This document shows, in pieces, positions 35,041 through 45,438 of a stretch of 64,000 nucleotides of DNA. A program made the translations under genes and the position numbers. Source of the stretch: Ailurus styani (taxonomy: Eukaryota > Chordata > Mammalia > Carnivora > Ailuridae); contig LNAC01000003.1 in the NCBI GenBank assembly GCA_002007465.1, positions 10,205,515 to 10,269,514 on the forward strand. The letters are read 5' to 3'. The notes under the pieces are model-generated. The model did not search any database. It was given only the letters and a program-made list of their open reading frames with translations, and was not told the DNA's origin. Each line of letters begins with the position of its first letter. Within the stretch, counting starts at the first letter, position 1.

Positions 35041-35500
35041 CAAACACACAGTTATTCTCTGTGAAGTCCAACCTTATTCTCCAGATTTTAGGGAGTGAGG
35101 GGATGTGCAGGAGGGCACTGTAGTGAGATCAAAAGGTTCACATGCACCTCAAAGGTTTTGCGGGCAGCTAACTGATAAGCTAATAACATCTGGCAGACCT
35201 TGTGTTATCATCAGGAGGGGGAAAGACTGTGTTCTCTCTAACGGGTTCATGGGAGACCAAAGCAAGCTTCCGTGCATTCTGGCCTTGTAGGGGCATTGCT
35301 AAGATATGTATATGAATCTCCAGGAAGCTGGAACATGTAGCCCCAAGACAGATCATAGAGCAGACATGAACAAGATGGAGGACCAAAGATGGAGTCAATA
35401 TTGTCAACACTCCTCCAGTAAGAAAAAACAGTGCTTCCACTTACCAGCTTTGGGAAGTGTAGACCAATAAGCAACTTATCTTCTGTAAGCATCACATCTC
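35041..35500. other. Unassigned DNA
   Basis: No gene. Overlapping short frames on both strands have no recognisable product. Confidence 0.45.
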
Positions 35501-35504
35501 TCCC

Positions 35505-35630
35505 TTGTAAATGTGACTAGTAAATATCATCTACCTCTTGGTAATAGTGCAAGGATTAAGCATGATCATGCAAGTAAAGTCTCTAGCACAATTCCAGACA
35601 TACAGCAATGATGAATAAATAGTACGAGTT
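35505..35630 (+). repeat. MIR SINE 3' part, sense
   Basis: 'ATCATCTACCTCTTGGTAAT', 'GCAAGGATTAAGCATGATCA' and 'GTCTCTAGCACAATTCCAGA' followed by 'GATGAATAAATAGTA' match the MIR 3' half. Confidence 0.65.
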
Positions 35631-35729
35631 TTCCATGATACACCTGTAGACACATCAGCATGAGCTCAGGAGCTTGATGGGTTCTTTGTTACTACCAAGT
35701 CTCCACGATGGATGTTATGGATTGACTAT

Positions 35730-36560
35730 ATATACATGACTGTATAGGTCAGGGTCCAGTCAAGATACCATAATCACTGCAGTTACTGGCACAGAGATTT
35801 TAATATAAGTAACTGTTAACTAAATATAAAATCATTGACTAGGTAATTGAAAAGACATGAAAGAATGCTAAGATACTTAGCAATCCAGCCAGTCCTTCCC
35901 ACCTCTGTGGCCAGGGGAACAAAGAGAAGAGGCCAGAGTTATTAAAACTTAGAAGCTTGGGAGGCACCTGAGTGGCTCAGTCGGTTAAGCGTCTGCCTTT
36001 GGCTCAGGTCATGATCCCAGGGTCCTGGGATCGAACCCCACATCGGGTTCCCTGCTCAGCAGGGAGCCTGCTTCTCCCCCTCCCTTTGCCTGCTGCTCTG
36101 CCTGTTTATACTCTCTCTCTCTCTGTCTAATAAATACATAAAATCGTAAAACAACCACAACAACTCAGAAGCTTAGAAGAGCTGGAACTCCTACCCCAGA
36201 GAAGGGGGCACTGCTGGTAAGAACCAGATCTCTGCAGAGGGTAAACCACAAGAAGGGTGTCTCTGACCGAAGCTCTGATGCAGCTCTTTCTGCAAGTGTA
36301 GGGACAAGATGCAGACTGGCCTCAGCTGCTGCTGTTGTGTGTCAGCGCTGCCGCTCAGGTGAGGAAGCTCCCAAGTATCGTAAGAGCAAGTCCCTTCCTG
36401 CTCCAGCCTTGTCGCTTCCCACTAGTGCTCTTTATGGCAGAACCTAGCAGACAGAAGTGGGCAAAGAAGAAATGTGGCTAGCTGACTTGCAGTTCCAAAA
36501 TCACAAAGAGTACAGAAAGATGACTCTGGAGCTGAGAGACGAGAGTTTACAAAAAGGAAT
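35730..36560. repeat. Unnamed interspersed-repeat-like segment split by a SINE
   Basis: The flanks of the SINE at 35959 read continuously: left from 'GTCAGGGTCCAGTCAAGATA' and 'GAGATTTTAATATAAGTAAC', right with 'GGCACTGCTGGTAAGAACCA', 'GACAAGATGCAGACTGGCCT' and 'GCTAGCTGACTTGCAGTTCC'. The right part is clearly richer in GC than the surroundings. This resembles a moderately old retroelement or LTR, but I cannot name it. Confidence 0.35.
35959..36161 (+). mobile_element. can-SINE (older main type), sense
   Basis: It starts GGGAGGCACCTGAGTGGCTC, carries CGGTTAAGCGTCTGCCTTTG (the 'AAGCGTCTGCC' type) and GATCCCAGGGTCC, and ends in TAAATACATAAAATCGTAAA. Target-site duplications AACTTAGAAGCTT (35946-35958) and AACTCAGAAGCTT (36162-36174) flank it, with 12 of 13 matching. 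Confidence 0.95.
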
Positions 36561-37419
36561 AAAAGGTAAAAATAATTTTTAAAAATGGATAAAATAAAAC
36601 ATAGTAAATACTTTCTGGACTAAGTACATGAGTTGGGAGTGGATTTTAGGGTGATTAAGGCTATGGTGGCAGAACTTCTGGGATTGTGAACGTGTAGACT
36701 TGTCTGGCGAGAAGAAGAGGCAGATAAAACAAGGAGAGGTATGATGATCATTACAGAGTAAGGAATTTTGAGGAGAAAAAGATTCACCTAAAGATCATAT
36801 TACAGTATTTTTCTGTGGCCTATAAAACAAGTGTGGAGTAAAAAACAACTTTTTTTCAGAAATATTTTCAGATAGGTTTGTGTGTATGTGTGTTTATTTA
36901 CTCATGACACTAGCGCCAAGGAGGGCTCTGGTTTACGGCAAAGCTAGTCATGAAGGATAGTTACATACACTGATGTTAAAAATATATCTGAGGTAAATGG
37001 ATCTTTCTAAATATTATTGTGATAGCATGATTCTGGATATTACTGCAACCTATCGCTTATTTCTAAAAGCCATTGGTACAGTTTAAAATAAATTACTGTT
37101 CTACTTAAAAAAATGAAAAGAAAATAAACTGCAATCCAAATTAGATGATGAAAATTCTGAGCCCTTTTAAACACTGAAAACAATAAAACCTTAGGAGCCT
37201 TTAAAAGTAGATATTTTCCAGTGATTCTAAAATCAAAAAATTTTAATTTAAAATAAAATGTTAAAAAGTAGGTATTTTGAATACTTCAAATGGAATAAAA
37301 TATAGAAAATAATTTTAAACTTAAGGAGACCAAAAATAAATGATAATTAAATATAATGCATGATTCTTAATTCAATCTTGGAGCAAACGAGTGTTAAATG
37401 ATATCATGTGGCTATTTAG
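36561..37419. other. Unassigned AT-rich DNA
   Basis: No gene or recognised repeat. Confidence 0.5.
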
Positions 37420-37715
37420 GGAAGCTTGAATGTAGGCTGTATTTTAAATAATTCTATTGTATCAGTAAAATATTCCAAGTGTGATAATTGCATTGTGGGT
37501 ATATAGGAAAATATTGTTATGTTTAGGATAAACTAACATGATATTTGAAACTTAGTCTTAAATATTTCAAAAAATAAATGAATCATCAATAAACAAATCA
37601 TCAATAAATAAATCATAGAGGAAAATGTTAACAATTAGTGAAAGGTATATGAATATTCATTGTGCTATTCTTGCAACTTTACTGTGGCTTTAAATTTTGT
37701 CAAAATAAAAAGATA
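37420..37715 (+). mobile_element. Old L1M 3' end relic, sense
   Basis: 'GTGTGATAATTGCATTGTGG', 'GTATATAGGAAAATATTGTT' and 'AGTGAAAGGTATATGAATAT', then 'CTATTCTTGCAACTTTACTG' and 'TTGTCAAAATAAAAAG' follow the L1M 3' UTR. A direct repeat of AATCATCAATAAACAA/TAA units at about 37581-37616 is internal. Confidence 0.7.
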
Positions 37716-38622
37716 AGGAATAAATATAATAATCAGAAGTAGTTAATGACACTAAAGAAAACATTAATAGAATATTCTCATCATTACCTAATTTTGATTT
37801 TCATAAAATTCAAGTGTTAAAGTGTTTAATTTTTTAACTTATAAAATCAAAGTTTACATTCTCACTAACCTCATCTGAGTTGTAAAATAGAGATGTTGGG
37901 ATACAAAATCTTTTATGCTGCTTCCAACTCGTATTTTGTGATCCTGTGTGAATTTAATGATTCAGTACTTCAGGAAATGAAATCTTTTGGAGATGTTGAC
38001 TTGATTTTAAATCGAACCTAGTAGTAAGGTAATGCAAATGATTGGTATTCTTGGTGTTTTGCAAGAAACTAATTTTGGAAGCAGACAAATGTGGCTCAAT
38101 GTTGAGAAAATATTTTTGGAGTTTTGTTTTGGTTTGGTTTTGCTTTGTTTTTTTTTATAATATCAAATGATTCTTCTAGTTTTTTAAATCTTCTACTGTA
38201 CCTTAATTACATGCAGAAACTACATTTCTTCGGGTTACTGAAGTGCCATATCATCTTACGGTTGAGTACTTTACAGTTCTCTATTCTAATGGTTTAAGAA
38301 TAAACGTGATTTATTCAATCACCAACAGAAATATGCAACCAAAGAGTACAACTCTAAAAATAACATAAAAGAAAGTATTGTCGTTTTAAAATTCTCCATG
38401 TCTCACTTCTACAGTCCTAAAACAGTTATCAAGTTTATAATTGAACTTGAACTTCACTCAATCTTTTCTTTAAAAAAAGTAAATGTGGTATAAGCTAGAA
38501 TGTTAAAATATTTCCTTTGTGCAAAAAAAAAATTGGTCATAGAGTGAGGATTTTGTCCAGTGATATTGACTAGTAGTTGAAGAAATTTTTATGTGAGGAA
38601 ATGTTTAAAACTGTATGTTTAC
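37716..38622. other. Unassigned AT-rich DNA
   Basis: No gene. A T/G-rich low-complexity stretch lies at 38118-38158. Confidence 0.5.
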
Positions 38623-38635
38623 AATATGTTATTTA

Positions 38636-38842
38636 GGGTGCCTGGGTGGCTCAGTGGGTTAATGCCTCTGCCTTCGGCTCAGGTCATGATCTCAGGGTCC
38701 TGGGATCGAGGCCCGCATCGGGCTCCCTGCTCAGTGGGGAGCCTGCTTCCTCCTCTCTCTCTCTGCCTGCCTCTCTGCCTACTTGTGATCTCTCTCCCTC
38801 TGTGTCAAATAAATAAATAAAATCTTTAAAAAAATAAAATAA
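38636..38842 (+). mobile_element. can-SINE (young, mustelid-type), sense
   Basis: It starts GGGTGCCTGGGTGGCTCAGT, has GGGTTAATGCCTCTGCC and ATCTCAGGGTCCTGGG, and ends AAATAAATAAATAAAATCTT plus an A-rich tail. A perfect 13-base target-site duplication, AATATGTTATTTA, lies at 38623-38635 and 38843-38855. Confidence 0.96.
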
Positions 38843-38855
38843 AATATGTTATTTA

Positions 38856-40408
38856 AGAATTGTCTCATATTAAATCAGTGACCTGTGCTTGGAAAGTATT
38901 TTTGAAACATTTATATGAAAAATAATCAGTTGATAGTGAATCAATCTTGGAGTTGGGAGTCTTATTTTTTTTTAAGTGGGAAAAGGGAAAGAATAAAAAT
39001 TTTAAATAGAGAATTATTGCTCCTACAAAACCACATTAACAAAGTATTTAAAATTCATTCATCACAACAACATCAAGAATGAAAACAAATTGAGGCTTTA
39101 CTACTTGTCAGATCAGATATTATGTTATTTCCTTTTGAGAATTTATCATGTAAAATAATATTTCCTTGAAGGAATAAAAAATCTTTTACGTGGCTCTGCT
39201 ATATATTTAATCTAACAAGCAGACGTACATTAACCACTATATTTCAGCCTCCTCGTCCATCCATCTCTTTTCCACATTCCTATCCCCAGAGAAACATAAA
39301 CCTAGTCAAAAGGAAATTGAGATTAAAAAAAAAAAAAAAAAGCTTACCGGGAAAATAAGAAGAAAATAGAAAACAAAAGGCAATGAGAAACTGAGAAAAA
39401 GTCCTTTAAAAAATATGTTAGATAGAAAGTTTACTGATGCAGTGACCACCTGTTCCTGTGTCACCAAGACAGAACATCGCACTTCTGTAGACGTCAACCA
39501 GTGTGGCTCTCCCTGTCTCACCCACGTCCGTCACCCCAGGGTGAACCAATCAGCTATTCTTCTGTTTATCATTCTTTCTTTGCTTTGTACTTTTACCAAT
39601 ATGTTTGTTTTCCTACAAACAGAGCTTTTTAACACTGAATGTTTAGCAGAGATTACATTCTCTCTTTTTGCCATCTTTTTTCCTTTTCCTTTTTTTTTTT
39701 TGAGAGAATATGTTTCTGTTTCTAGCAAAATGATCACAAGCTCTGTTTGCTGATAATTAGCAGGTTGAAGTACTTGACAGTTTTGCAACATGAAGGTACA
39801 AGCAGATAGCGGTTATTTCCAAGCCGTCACATTTTGCTCACAAAAATTCTATTTTTACCATAATCATACAAGCATGGCGCTTAAAGTGGTGACTTCAAAC
39901 TGTGTCTAAGCAGAATTCGGGAATTGAAATAACCGTCGAAATTGTGAGCATTTTTCAAGCTCTAGAGATGTTAGATACAGCCTAAGAAATAGTATAGCAT
40001 GATCAGTTAGAACAATATTGTTTTTGCATCACTTAGACTATTTTGAATTTTAAGAAAATACAGGAAAGGATTAAACCTTAAGAATTTAATAGTAGCTAAA
40101 GTTTAGTAAAAACATTCGTATTCACTGCATCATAAATTTAGCCATTAAAAGGCTTTTGTTAAACAAAATTAATTTGTGGTTGTCTCTATGTGTCTACCCC
40201 TACAAATTCTAAATCAATTTTATTAGTCAGAACCGTTACTTTACTTGCGAAAGTCCAAAACCCCTCTCAAACGGCTTAAGGAAGAAGAGGAGTTGAACAT
40301 TCACATAACTGATGGTCTAAAAATATGATCATTTCAGTCGTGGATGTATATGCAAGTCCTGAAAATATTGGGATCTGTCCATCTCTCAGCTCAACTTCCC
40401 TGTCATCT
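38856..40408. other. Unassigned DNA including a CpG-retaining single-copy stretch
   Basis: No recognised repeat. The part at 39470-39940 keeps about ten CpG dinucleotides in AT-rich surroundings and is described in the findings. A 112-codon plus-strand frame at 39415-39753 contains a hydrophobic stretch but no recognisable domain. Confidence 0.45.
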
Positions 40409-40423
40409 TTAGGAAGGATTTTT

Positions 40424-40484
40424 TTTTTTAAGTTTTTTTTTTTTATTCATTTGACAGAGAGAGAGATCACAAGTAGGCAGAGGC

Positions 40485-40525
<41 letters not shown>

Positions 40526-40640
40526 GAAGCAGGCTCCTCGCTGAACAGGGAGCCCGATGCGGGCCTTGATCCCAGGACCCTGAGATCATGATCCAAGCCA
40601 AAGGCAGAGGCTTTAACCCACTGAGCCACCCAGGCACACG
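40424..40640 (-). mobile_element. can-SINE (young type) with expanded GA tract, antisense
   Basis: Minus-strand head GTGCCTGGGTGGCTCAGTGG and a GGGTTAAAGCCTCTGCC body. The CT-rich middle has expanded to a run of over 30 bases, seen as GA at about 40488-40521. A perfect 15-base target-site duplication, TTAGGAAGGATTTTT, lies at 40409-40423 and 40641-40655. Confidence 0.95.
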
Positions 40641-40655
40641 TTAGGAAGGATTTTT

Positions 40656-41200
40656 CCACAGTGTGGTAAAGATGGCCCCAGAGGCTTCAGAATTTCAGTT
40701 CTAAGCCCCAAAAGGAAATGAGCCCTACTTTTCCAATAATTCTGCAAAAAATAAAGAGAAGGATCCCTTTGGTGGAATGACCATTCTCGAATCATTGCAG
40801 TACCAACAAAGTGCTCTCAGTTTGGCTGGCCAGGCTTATGTGTCCACTTCCTTGGAGACCATAAATCTCAGAAGAGCAGGGACTCAATCTTAAATATTTT
40901 GGTATAGGTGCAGTTAGGAAAAAGTAAAAATTATTTGACTTCCATTGGTTGAGTGAATTGTTTTTCTTTAGGTTTCCACTCCATTATTTTCCACTGCATT
41001 CACTGAGAGCCAGAACCAGCTACTCAATGTATATTTAAAGAGTAGTCCTCGGACCATAATGATGAGCTACCGTTGTTTGATTTAGACAATTTTTTTCAAA
41101 TGTGTTTTAAAAAATTGCAAGGAGAAAGTGAAAGTTGCTTGCATAATTAAAGGTAAAAACTAGATACAGTTGAAAAAATATGCATGGTAATGTTTTTCTT
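40656..41200. other. Unassigned DNA
   Basis: No gene or recognised repeat. Confidence 0.5.
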
Positions 41201-41204
41201 TAAA

Positions 41205-41443
41205 ATGGAGGACGTTAGGAGAAGGAAAGCAAAAGTGAGTTGGGGTAAATCGGAGGGGGAGATGAAAGATAAGAGACTGTGGCCTATGAGAAACAAACTG
41301 AGGGTTATGGGCGGGTGGGGGACGGGTGAGCCTGGTGGTGGGTATTAAGGAGGGCAAATATTGCATGGAGCACTGGATGTGGTGCATGAACAATGAATCT
41401 TGGAACACTGAAAAAAATTAAATTAAGATGTTAAAAAAAAAGA
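41205..41443 (+). mobile_element. L1 3' UTR, 5'-truncated, sense
   Basis: 'TAAGAGACTGTGGCCTATGA', 'GAAACAAACTGAGGGTTATG', 'GGTGGGTATTAAGGAGGGCA', 'TATTGCATGGAGCACTGGAT', 'AACAATGAATCTTGGAACAC' and a terminal A-rich tail are the carnivore L1 3' UTR. It is homologous to 53.9-54.1 kb but from a different and probably younger L1 subfamily. Confidence 0.88.
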
Positions 41444-42014
41444 ACCCTTTGTTAATAAAATTCTGCCTGTCTCCCCTTTTTAAAATATTGTTGTTTATTC
41501 ACCTGAAAAAAGACTTGACTTTTCCCATGTGTAGCTTTTAACTATCCTGGTACCACCTACAAATATACTGGTCCTTTCTTTTCTCAGTTCTTCCTCCGCC
41601 TCCTTGCTCTCATACCTCATTCTCTCAAACCATCATTTGATCTCACCCACGCCCCTCACCCTCTTTGCTAGGTACAGTTTCTCACAGACTTTTCTGGAGG
41701 AAACATTTCTACTACCTTTGTCTTACCAAGGAGAGGACTATATTCCCTGCAGGGTTTCTCCTAGCCCAGCAACAAAGAAATTTAGGAAAGTAGTGAAAAA
41801 ATATGGGCCTAGATGGGACTTTAAAGCAGCTTCATTTCCAACAAATTGGCTATTAGCAGAAGACTATACTCTCATTAGGAGACCATAGGCTAACTCAGAA
41901 TTACCAGGCAGCCATGATTTTATCTTCCTCTGACCAATTTCAATCACTTCTATCAGAAATAGTAGCTGTACCCACAAATGAGGATTATAATTAAAATGAT
42001 ATTATCTACTATTA
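41444..42014. other. Unassigned DNA
   Basis: The pyrimidine-rich part at 41570-41720 may be an L2 trace but is not ordered enough to call. No gene was seen. Confidence 0.4.
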
Positions 42015-42245
42015 TCTGAAGGTTATTATGTAGTAGCCATCTTGCTGAGCACTTTATTTGCATTGTTAAATTTCTATGATGAGATGGTTAGTAGGCATTA
42101 TCAGTCCTACCTTCCAGAAGCAGAAGCTGCTTTGGAATGTTGCACAGTTTACTGGAGATCACTTGATTTATAAGGGGAGAGCTGGCATTTGTATCAAGCT
42201 CCCTGGATACCAGATCCCCTGCTCTTTATCTTTGTGCTTTACTGG
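42015..42245 (-). repeat. MIR SINE relic, antisense
   Basis: 'TAGTAGCCATCTTGCTGAGC', 'ACTTTATTTGCATTGTTAAA', 'AGGGGAGAGCTGGCATTTGT' and 'GATCCCCTGCTCTTTATC' match the inverted MIR pattern. Confidence 0.65.
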
Positions 42246-43320
42246 GTACCTAAATTCAGATGAGATTTTTTTCTTGATTAATTTTTAATATAATATTTGA
42301 TATTTACAAAATAATGCATTAAATACAACTTAACAGAGTGAGATGTATGTCTAAATTTAGATCTTTATGTTTTAACCTTCATATCTTTAGTATTTTTTGT
42401 CAGCTTTTTTTTTTCTCCTTTTTTGTATACCAACTTTTCTGCAAGCATTGAAAGGTATGAAATCTCAGATAATTAGCTATGTCAGCAACCTAGAAAATGC
42501 AGTTGAAAGTCATGGTTTCGGTAGAAAAAGATGCCTCAGGCATAAAATTCTACTGAAAAGCTTACTGGTGCTTATAAAATAAAGAGTAATGCCATTAGAA
42601 AAATAGAGAAGGATTCTGGGCTTTTGTTTCTTTTTTAATTCTAACACTATTCTTCCTGGTTTCCAGTATTTTTCTATATATAGGACCTAAAAGTAGTTCC
42701 ATTTTTTAGCTATTATGTTGATGGAAGGGGTATATAGGATATTTACATGGTATTACAAATTTGGGAGGTTCCTTGAGAAACTTTAATTCAGAACTCAATA
42801 GCCAGAATAAACAATGATTCTAATGACACATCTTGTTTTTTTCTTTTATTTTGTGGGGTTTTGGGGGGACGAGGGTTTTATTTTTCTTCATAAAATAACA
42901 ATAACACCAAACTTACAATCCCATATATCTTATTCTTATCTCTTAGGACAATATTACTATAGAAATATAATTTATCTGTATTATGTCTGAATTACTTAAT
43001 TCATATGACCTATATATCCTATTTGTTTCTATTGGGCTAATACTGTTATAGGGATTCTCACATGTTTATAATTAAATGTTAAAACCAATGTTTATAGTTA
43101 ATATTAATACATTTGTGTTAGAAGAGTGAAATAAAATTTTACATTTGGTATTTTTCTTTTTTGCTGAATTTTCTAAAGCATGATCTGTACACTTAAAAAT
43201 ATTATTTTAAAAAAGAATCATGAGAATGATGCAGATTTGTAAATGTTTAATGAATTCTACCATCTACCAAAGTTGTTAAATTACTTAAGACAAAGTCATA
43301 GTAAAGAGTCACCATTTTAA

Positions 43321-43348
43321 AAATTGTATTTCCTAAATTGTATTTCCT
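43321..43348. repeat. Perfect 14-base tandem duplication
   Basis: AAATTGTATTTCCT occurs twice in direct succession. Confidence 0.97.
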
Positions 43349-43628
43349 AAGGTGGCAAATTACATGCTGATTCTTATATCTAACTCTGCTGGTTTTTTTC
43401 TATTATATACATAGAGTTCATTGGTGGAACTGCAAGTTTCATAATTAAATATAAAAATTGAGGAGTTCATGCGGATATGCTAATAACTCCATTAAACTTC
43501 TCCCTTTATATGTAAATTCAAGCCCAGATGTTGCATCATTTGCAAATCTTGCAATTAAGGCATTTTATAACTTCAGTTATGCAAAGGGGCAGCAGACTGG
43601 AAAATGGGTAAAATTGCTTGGCTAGGAC

Positions 43629-43642
43629 ATTACCATGGTAAC
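43629..43642. promoter_or_regulatory. RFX X-box-like palindrome (candidate)
   Basis: ATTACCATGGTAAC matches the RFX dimer consensus GTTRCCATGGYAAC at 13 of 14 positions and contains the perfect 12-base palindrome TTACCATGGTAA. Such a match can occur by chance in 64 kb. The support is the motif plus its non-repetitive context. Function is inferred. Confidence 0.35.
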
Positions 43643-44035
43643 GTGCTGACCTCCATTCAATTAGTTACCACTGAAGATTCAGCTATTAATTATAGTGGTC
43701 AAAAGTGGATATCATCTGGATCTCCTCTTACCTTTTTTAATATGGACATTTTTCACTCACCATAAATCTTTGACTTTTAGAGCCAAGGTGCCCAAACTGA
43801 AGCATTAAGAGTGATACTGCTTAAGTACTGATGGAAGTGAGGGTCAGGAAAGGAATCTCATTTATCACCCATATTCAAGATAGTTCTTCAACTTTCCATA
43901 ATCTAAGCACTCTGTCAGGCAAGCTTCAAAGTGAATATTCATTACTGCTCATTTTCCTCATTGAACCCTTTGCATTCTGTGTGTCAGCAATTACCTCTCA
44001 CTTTAGAAAGCCGTCATTAATTAGGGCCACAATAA

Positions 44036-44047
44036 TCACCAGGGGGC
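44036..44047 (+). promoter_or_regulatory. CTCF-core-like motif (candidate)
   Basis: TCACCAGGGGGC matches the CTCF core CCACNAGGGGGC except at its first base. The flanking positions do not add much support. This is a candidate only. Confidence 0.22.
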
Positions 44048-44364
44048 CTCTGAAATAGATAGATGCCCGATTTTTGGTTGACTTTTACATTTTCCAGCAA
44101 AAAAAGTTATTATTTTCTTGGCAGAATATAAAAAAAGTGTTGTGAGTTAATTATGGAGGTACTTAATAAATGATGAAAATTGTTTCATTTGCATTTTAGC
44201 AGACTTGAACATAAGAATTTTGTATTTGATGAAGTTAAAACATACTGTTGTTTCAGAACATGTTTTAATCACTACATCCACAGTCCTAAACTAAACACTC
44301 TTAAGGCACACCAAAGTGTGGTGATCAGTCTCTACAATACGTCCATACTACAGTGCTCATGGGT

Positions 44365-44560
44365 TCTTCATTCAACAAGTATTCTGCTGACCATCTTCTC
44401 TGTATAAGACAGTGTTTTGTGTGCTGAGTATACGGTGATGTCAAAGAGTGCTCATTTGGAAAAAGATAGAAAATCATCAAAATAAGAGGAAAATATCAGT
44501 CAGTGAGAATTGCTATGCCAAGGATTAAAACAGAGCTAAATCAATTATAAGGTATCCATT
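44365..44560 (-). repeat. L2 LINE 3' end, antisense
   Basis: 'TTCATTCAACAAGTATTCTG', 'AAGACAGTGTTTTGTGTGCT' and 'GAGTATACGGTGATGTCAAA' follow the inverted L2 terminus (ATTCAACAAATATTT, CACTGTGCTAGG, GATACAGCAGTGA). Confidence 0.62.
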
Positions 44561-44591
44561 CCAGATAGTGGGAGTAGTAGTCTTTGTAGTG

Positions 44592-44615
44592 GTGTAGGTG
44601 GAGGTGTAGGTGGAG
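44592..44615. repeat. 12-base tandem duplication
   Basis: GGTGTAGGTGGA occurs twice in succession within a GT/GA-rich stretch. Confidence 0.85.
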
Positions 44616-44799
44616 ATAAGTGAACATATTCCAAAAATATTTTATTGAATATAGTTTTTTATATAAAAGTAAATTTAAAGCTCACATAAAAATAAAGATG
44701 CTTACTGTTCACTTGATTTCACAACAGATGCATGTATGAGAATGTTAGACAGTTCTGATAAATAAATTCCTTTTGTTAGAGTTCAATATCAAGATTTCT

Positions 44800-44945
44800 G
44801 ATTTCTTTTCTTTCTTTCTTTTTTTTTTTGCTGTTATGAACTGCATGGTTGTGAACATTCTTGATGCACATGTATAAAAATTTTGCTGTCAGTATTCTCA
44901 GAGGTGGAATTGCTAGATTTACCATAATGAATACTCAAAACTTCC
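44800..44945 (-). mobile_element. Possible old L1 fragment, antisense
   Basis: After a T-run, 'GCTGTTATGAACTGCATGG', 'GAACATTCTTGATGCACATG' and 'TCTCAGAGGTGGAATTGCTA' resemble the inverted end of L1 ORF2 or its 3' UTR as read in old L1M copies. The evidence is thin. Confidence 0.35.
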
Positions 44946-45201
44946 TCAACAGAGTGAAGAGATTAATTATAGTCTAGTCAACAATGACATATTATACAAC
45001 CATGAATTACAGCTAAGTATAAGCAACCAATGATATAATCTTAACACAAATTTGAATAAAAAAATCAGGACCTGTAAAACTACATGTGAGTTTTTATAAA
45101 AATATCTTTTAAGAAAATAACAGAGAGTTTCAGAAAACCTATATATGATATATGTTGAATTTTTTCCTTTAAGGCAATCATAGATAAAATGCAGGATATT
45201 G

Positions 45202-45422
45202 GGATGCCAGGGTTGCTCAGTCAGTTATGTGCCTGGCTTCGGCTCAGGCCATGATCCTAGGGTCCTGGGATCAAGTCCCGCATCAGGCTCCTTGCTCTGT
45301 GGAGTATATATAATACTAATGAGTATATATACTCCTGCGTCTCTCTCTGCCTGCCACACCCCCCCACTTGTGCCCTCTCTCTCTCTCTCTCTCTGACAAA
45401 CAAATAAATAAAGTCTTTTAAA
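45202..45422 (+). mobile_element. can-SINE with private palindromic insertion, sense
   Basis: It starts GGATGCCAGGGTTGCTCAGT and ends AAACAAATAAATAAAGTCTT plus A-run. A perfect 16-base target-site duplication, AAAATGCAGGATATTG, lies at 45186-45201 and 45423-45438. Where other copies read 'GGAGCCTGCTTC', this one carries an AT-rich insert with a perfect 12-base inverted repeat, listed separately. Confidence 0.94.
45301..45335. repeat. AT-rich inverted repeat inside a can-SINE
   Basis: GGAGTATATATA (45301-45312) and TATATATACTCC (45324-45335) are perfect reverse complements separated by 11 bases. GAGTATATATACTC at 45321-45334 is itself a perfect palindrome. The insert is absent from every other SINE copy in the window. 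Confidence 0.9.
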
Positions 45423-45438
45423 AAAATGCAGGATATTG

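Larger units (their letters stand above)
42246..44339. other. Unassigned, single-copy-looking DNA with candidate regulatory motifs
   Basis: No gene and no recognised repeat. The stretch at 43430-43720 holds an RFX X-box-like palindrome and homeodomain/octamer-type sites. A CTCF-core-like motif lies at 44036-44047. Confidence 0.45.

Noticed and set aside
39415..39753. 112-codon plus-strand frame with a hydrophobic stretch
   Set aside because: Hydrophobicity comes from T-rich DNA. There is no signal of a protein family, and an overlapping frame is open on the opposite strand.
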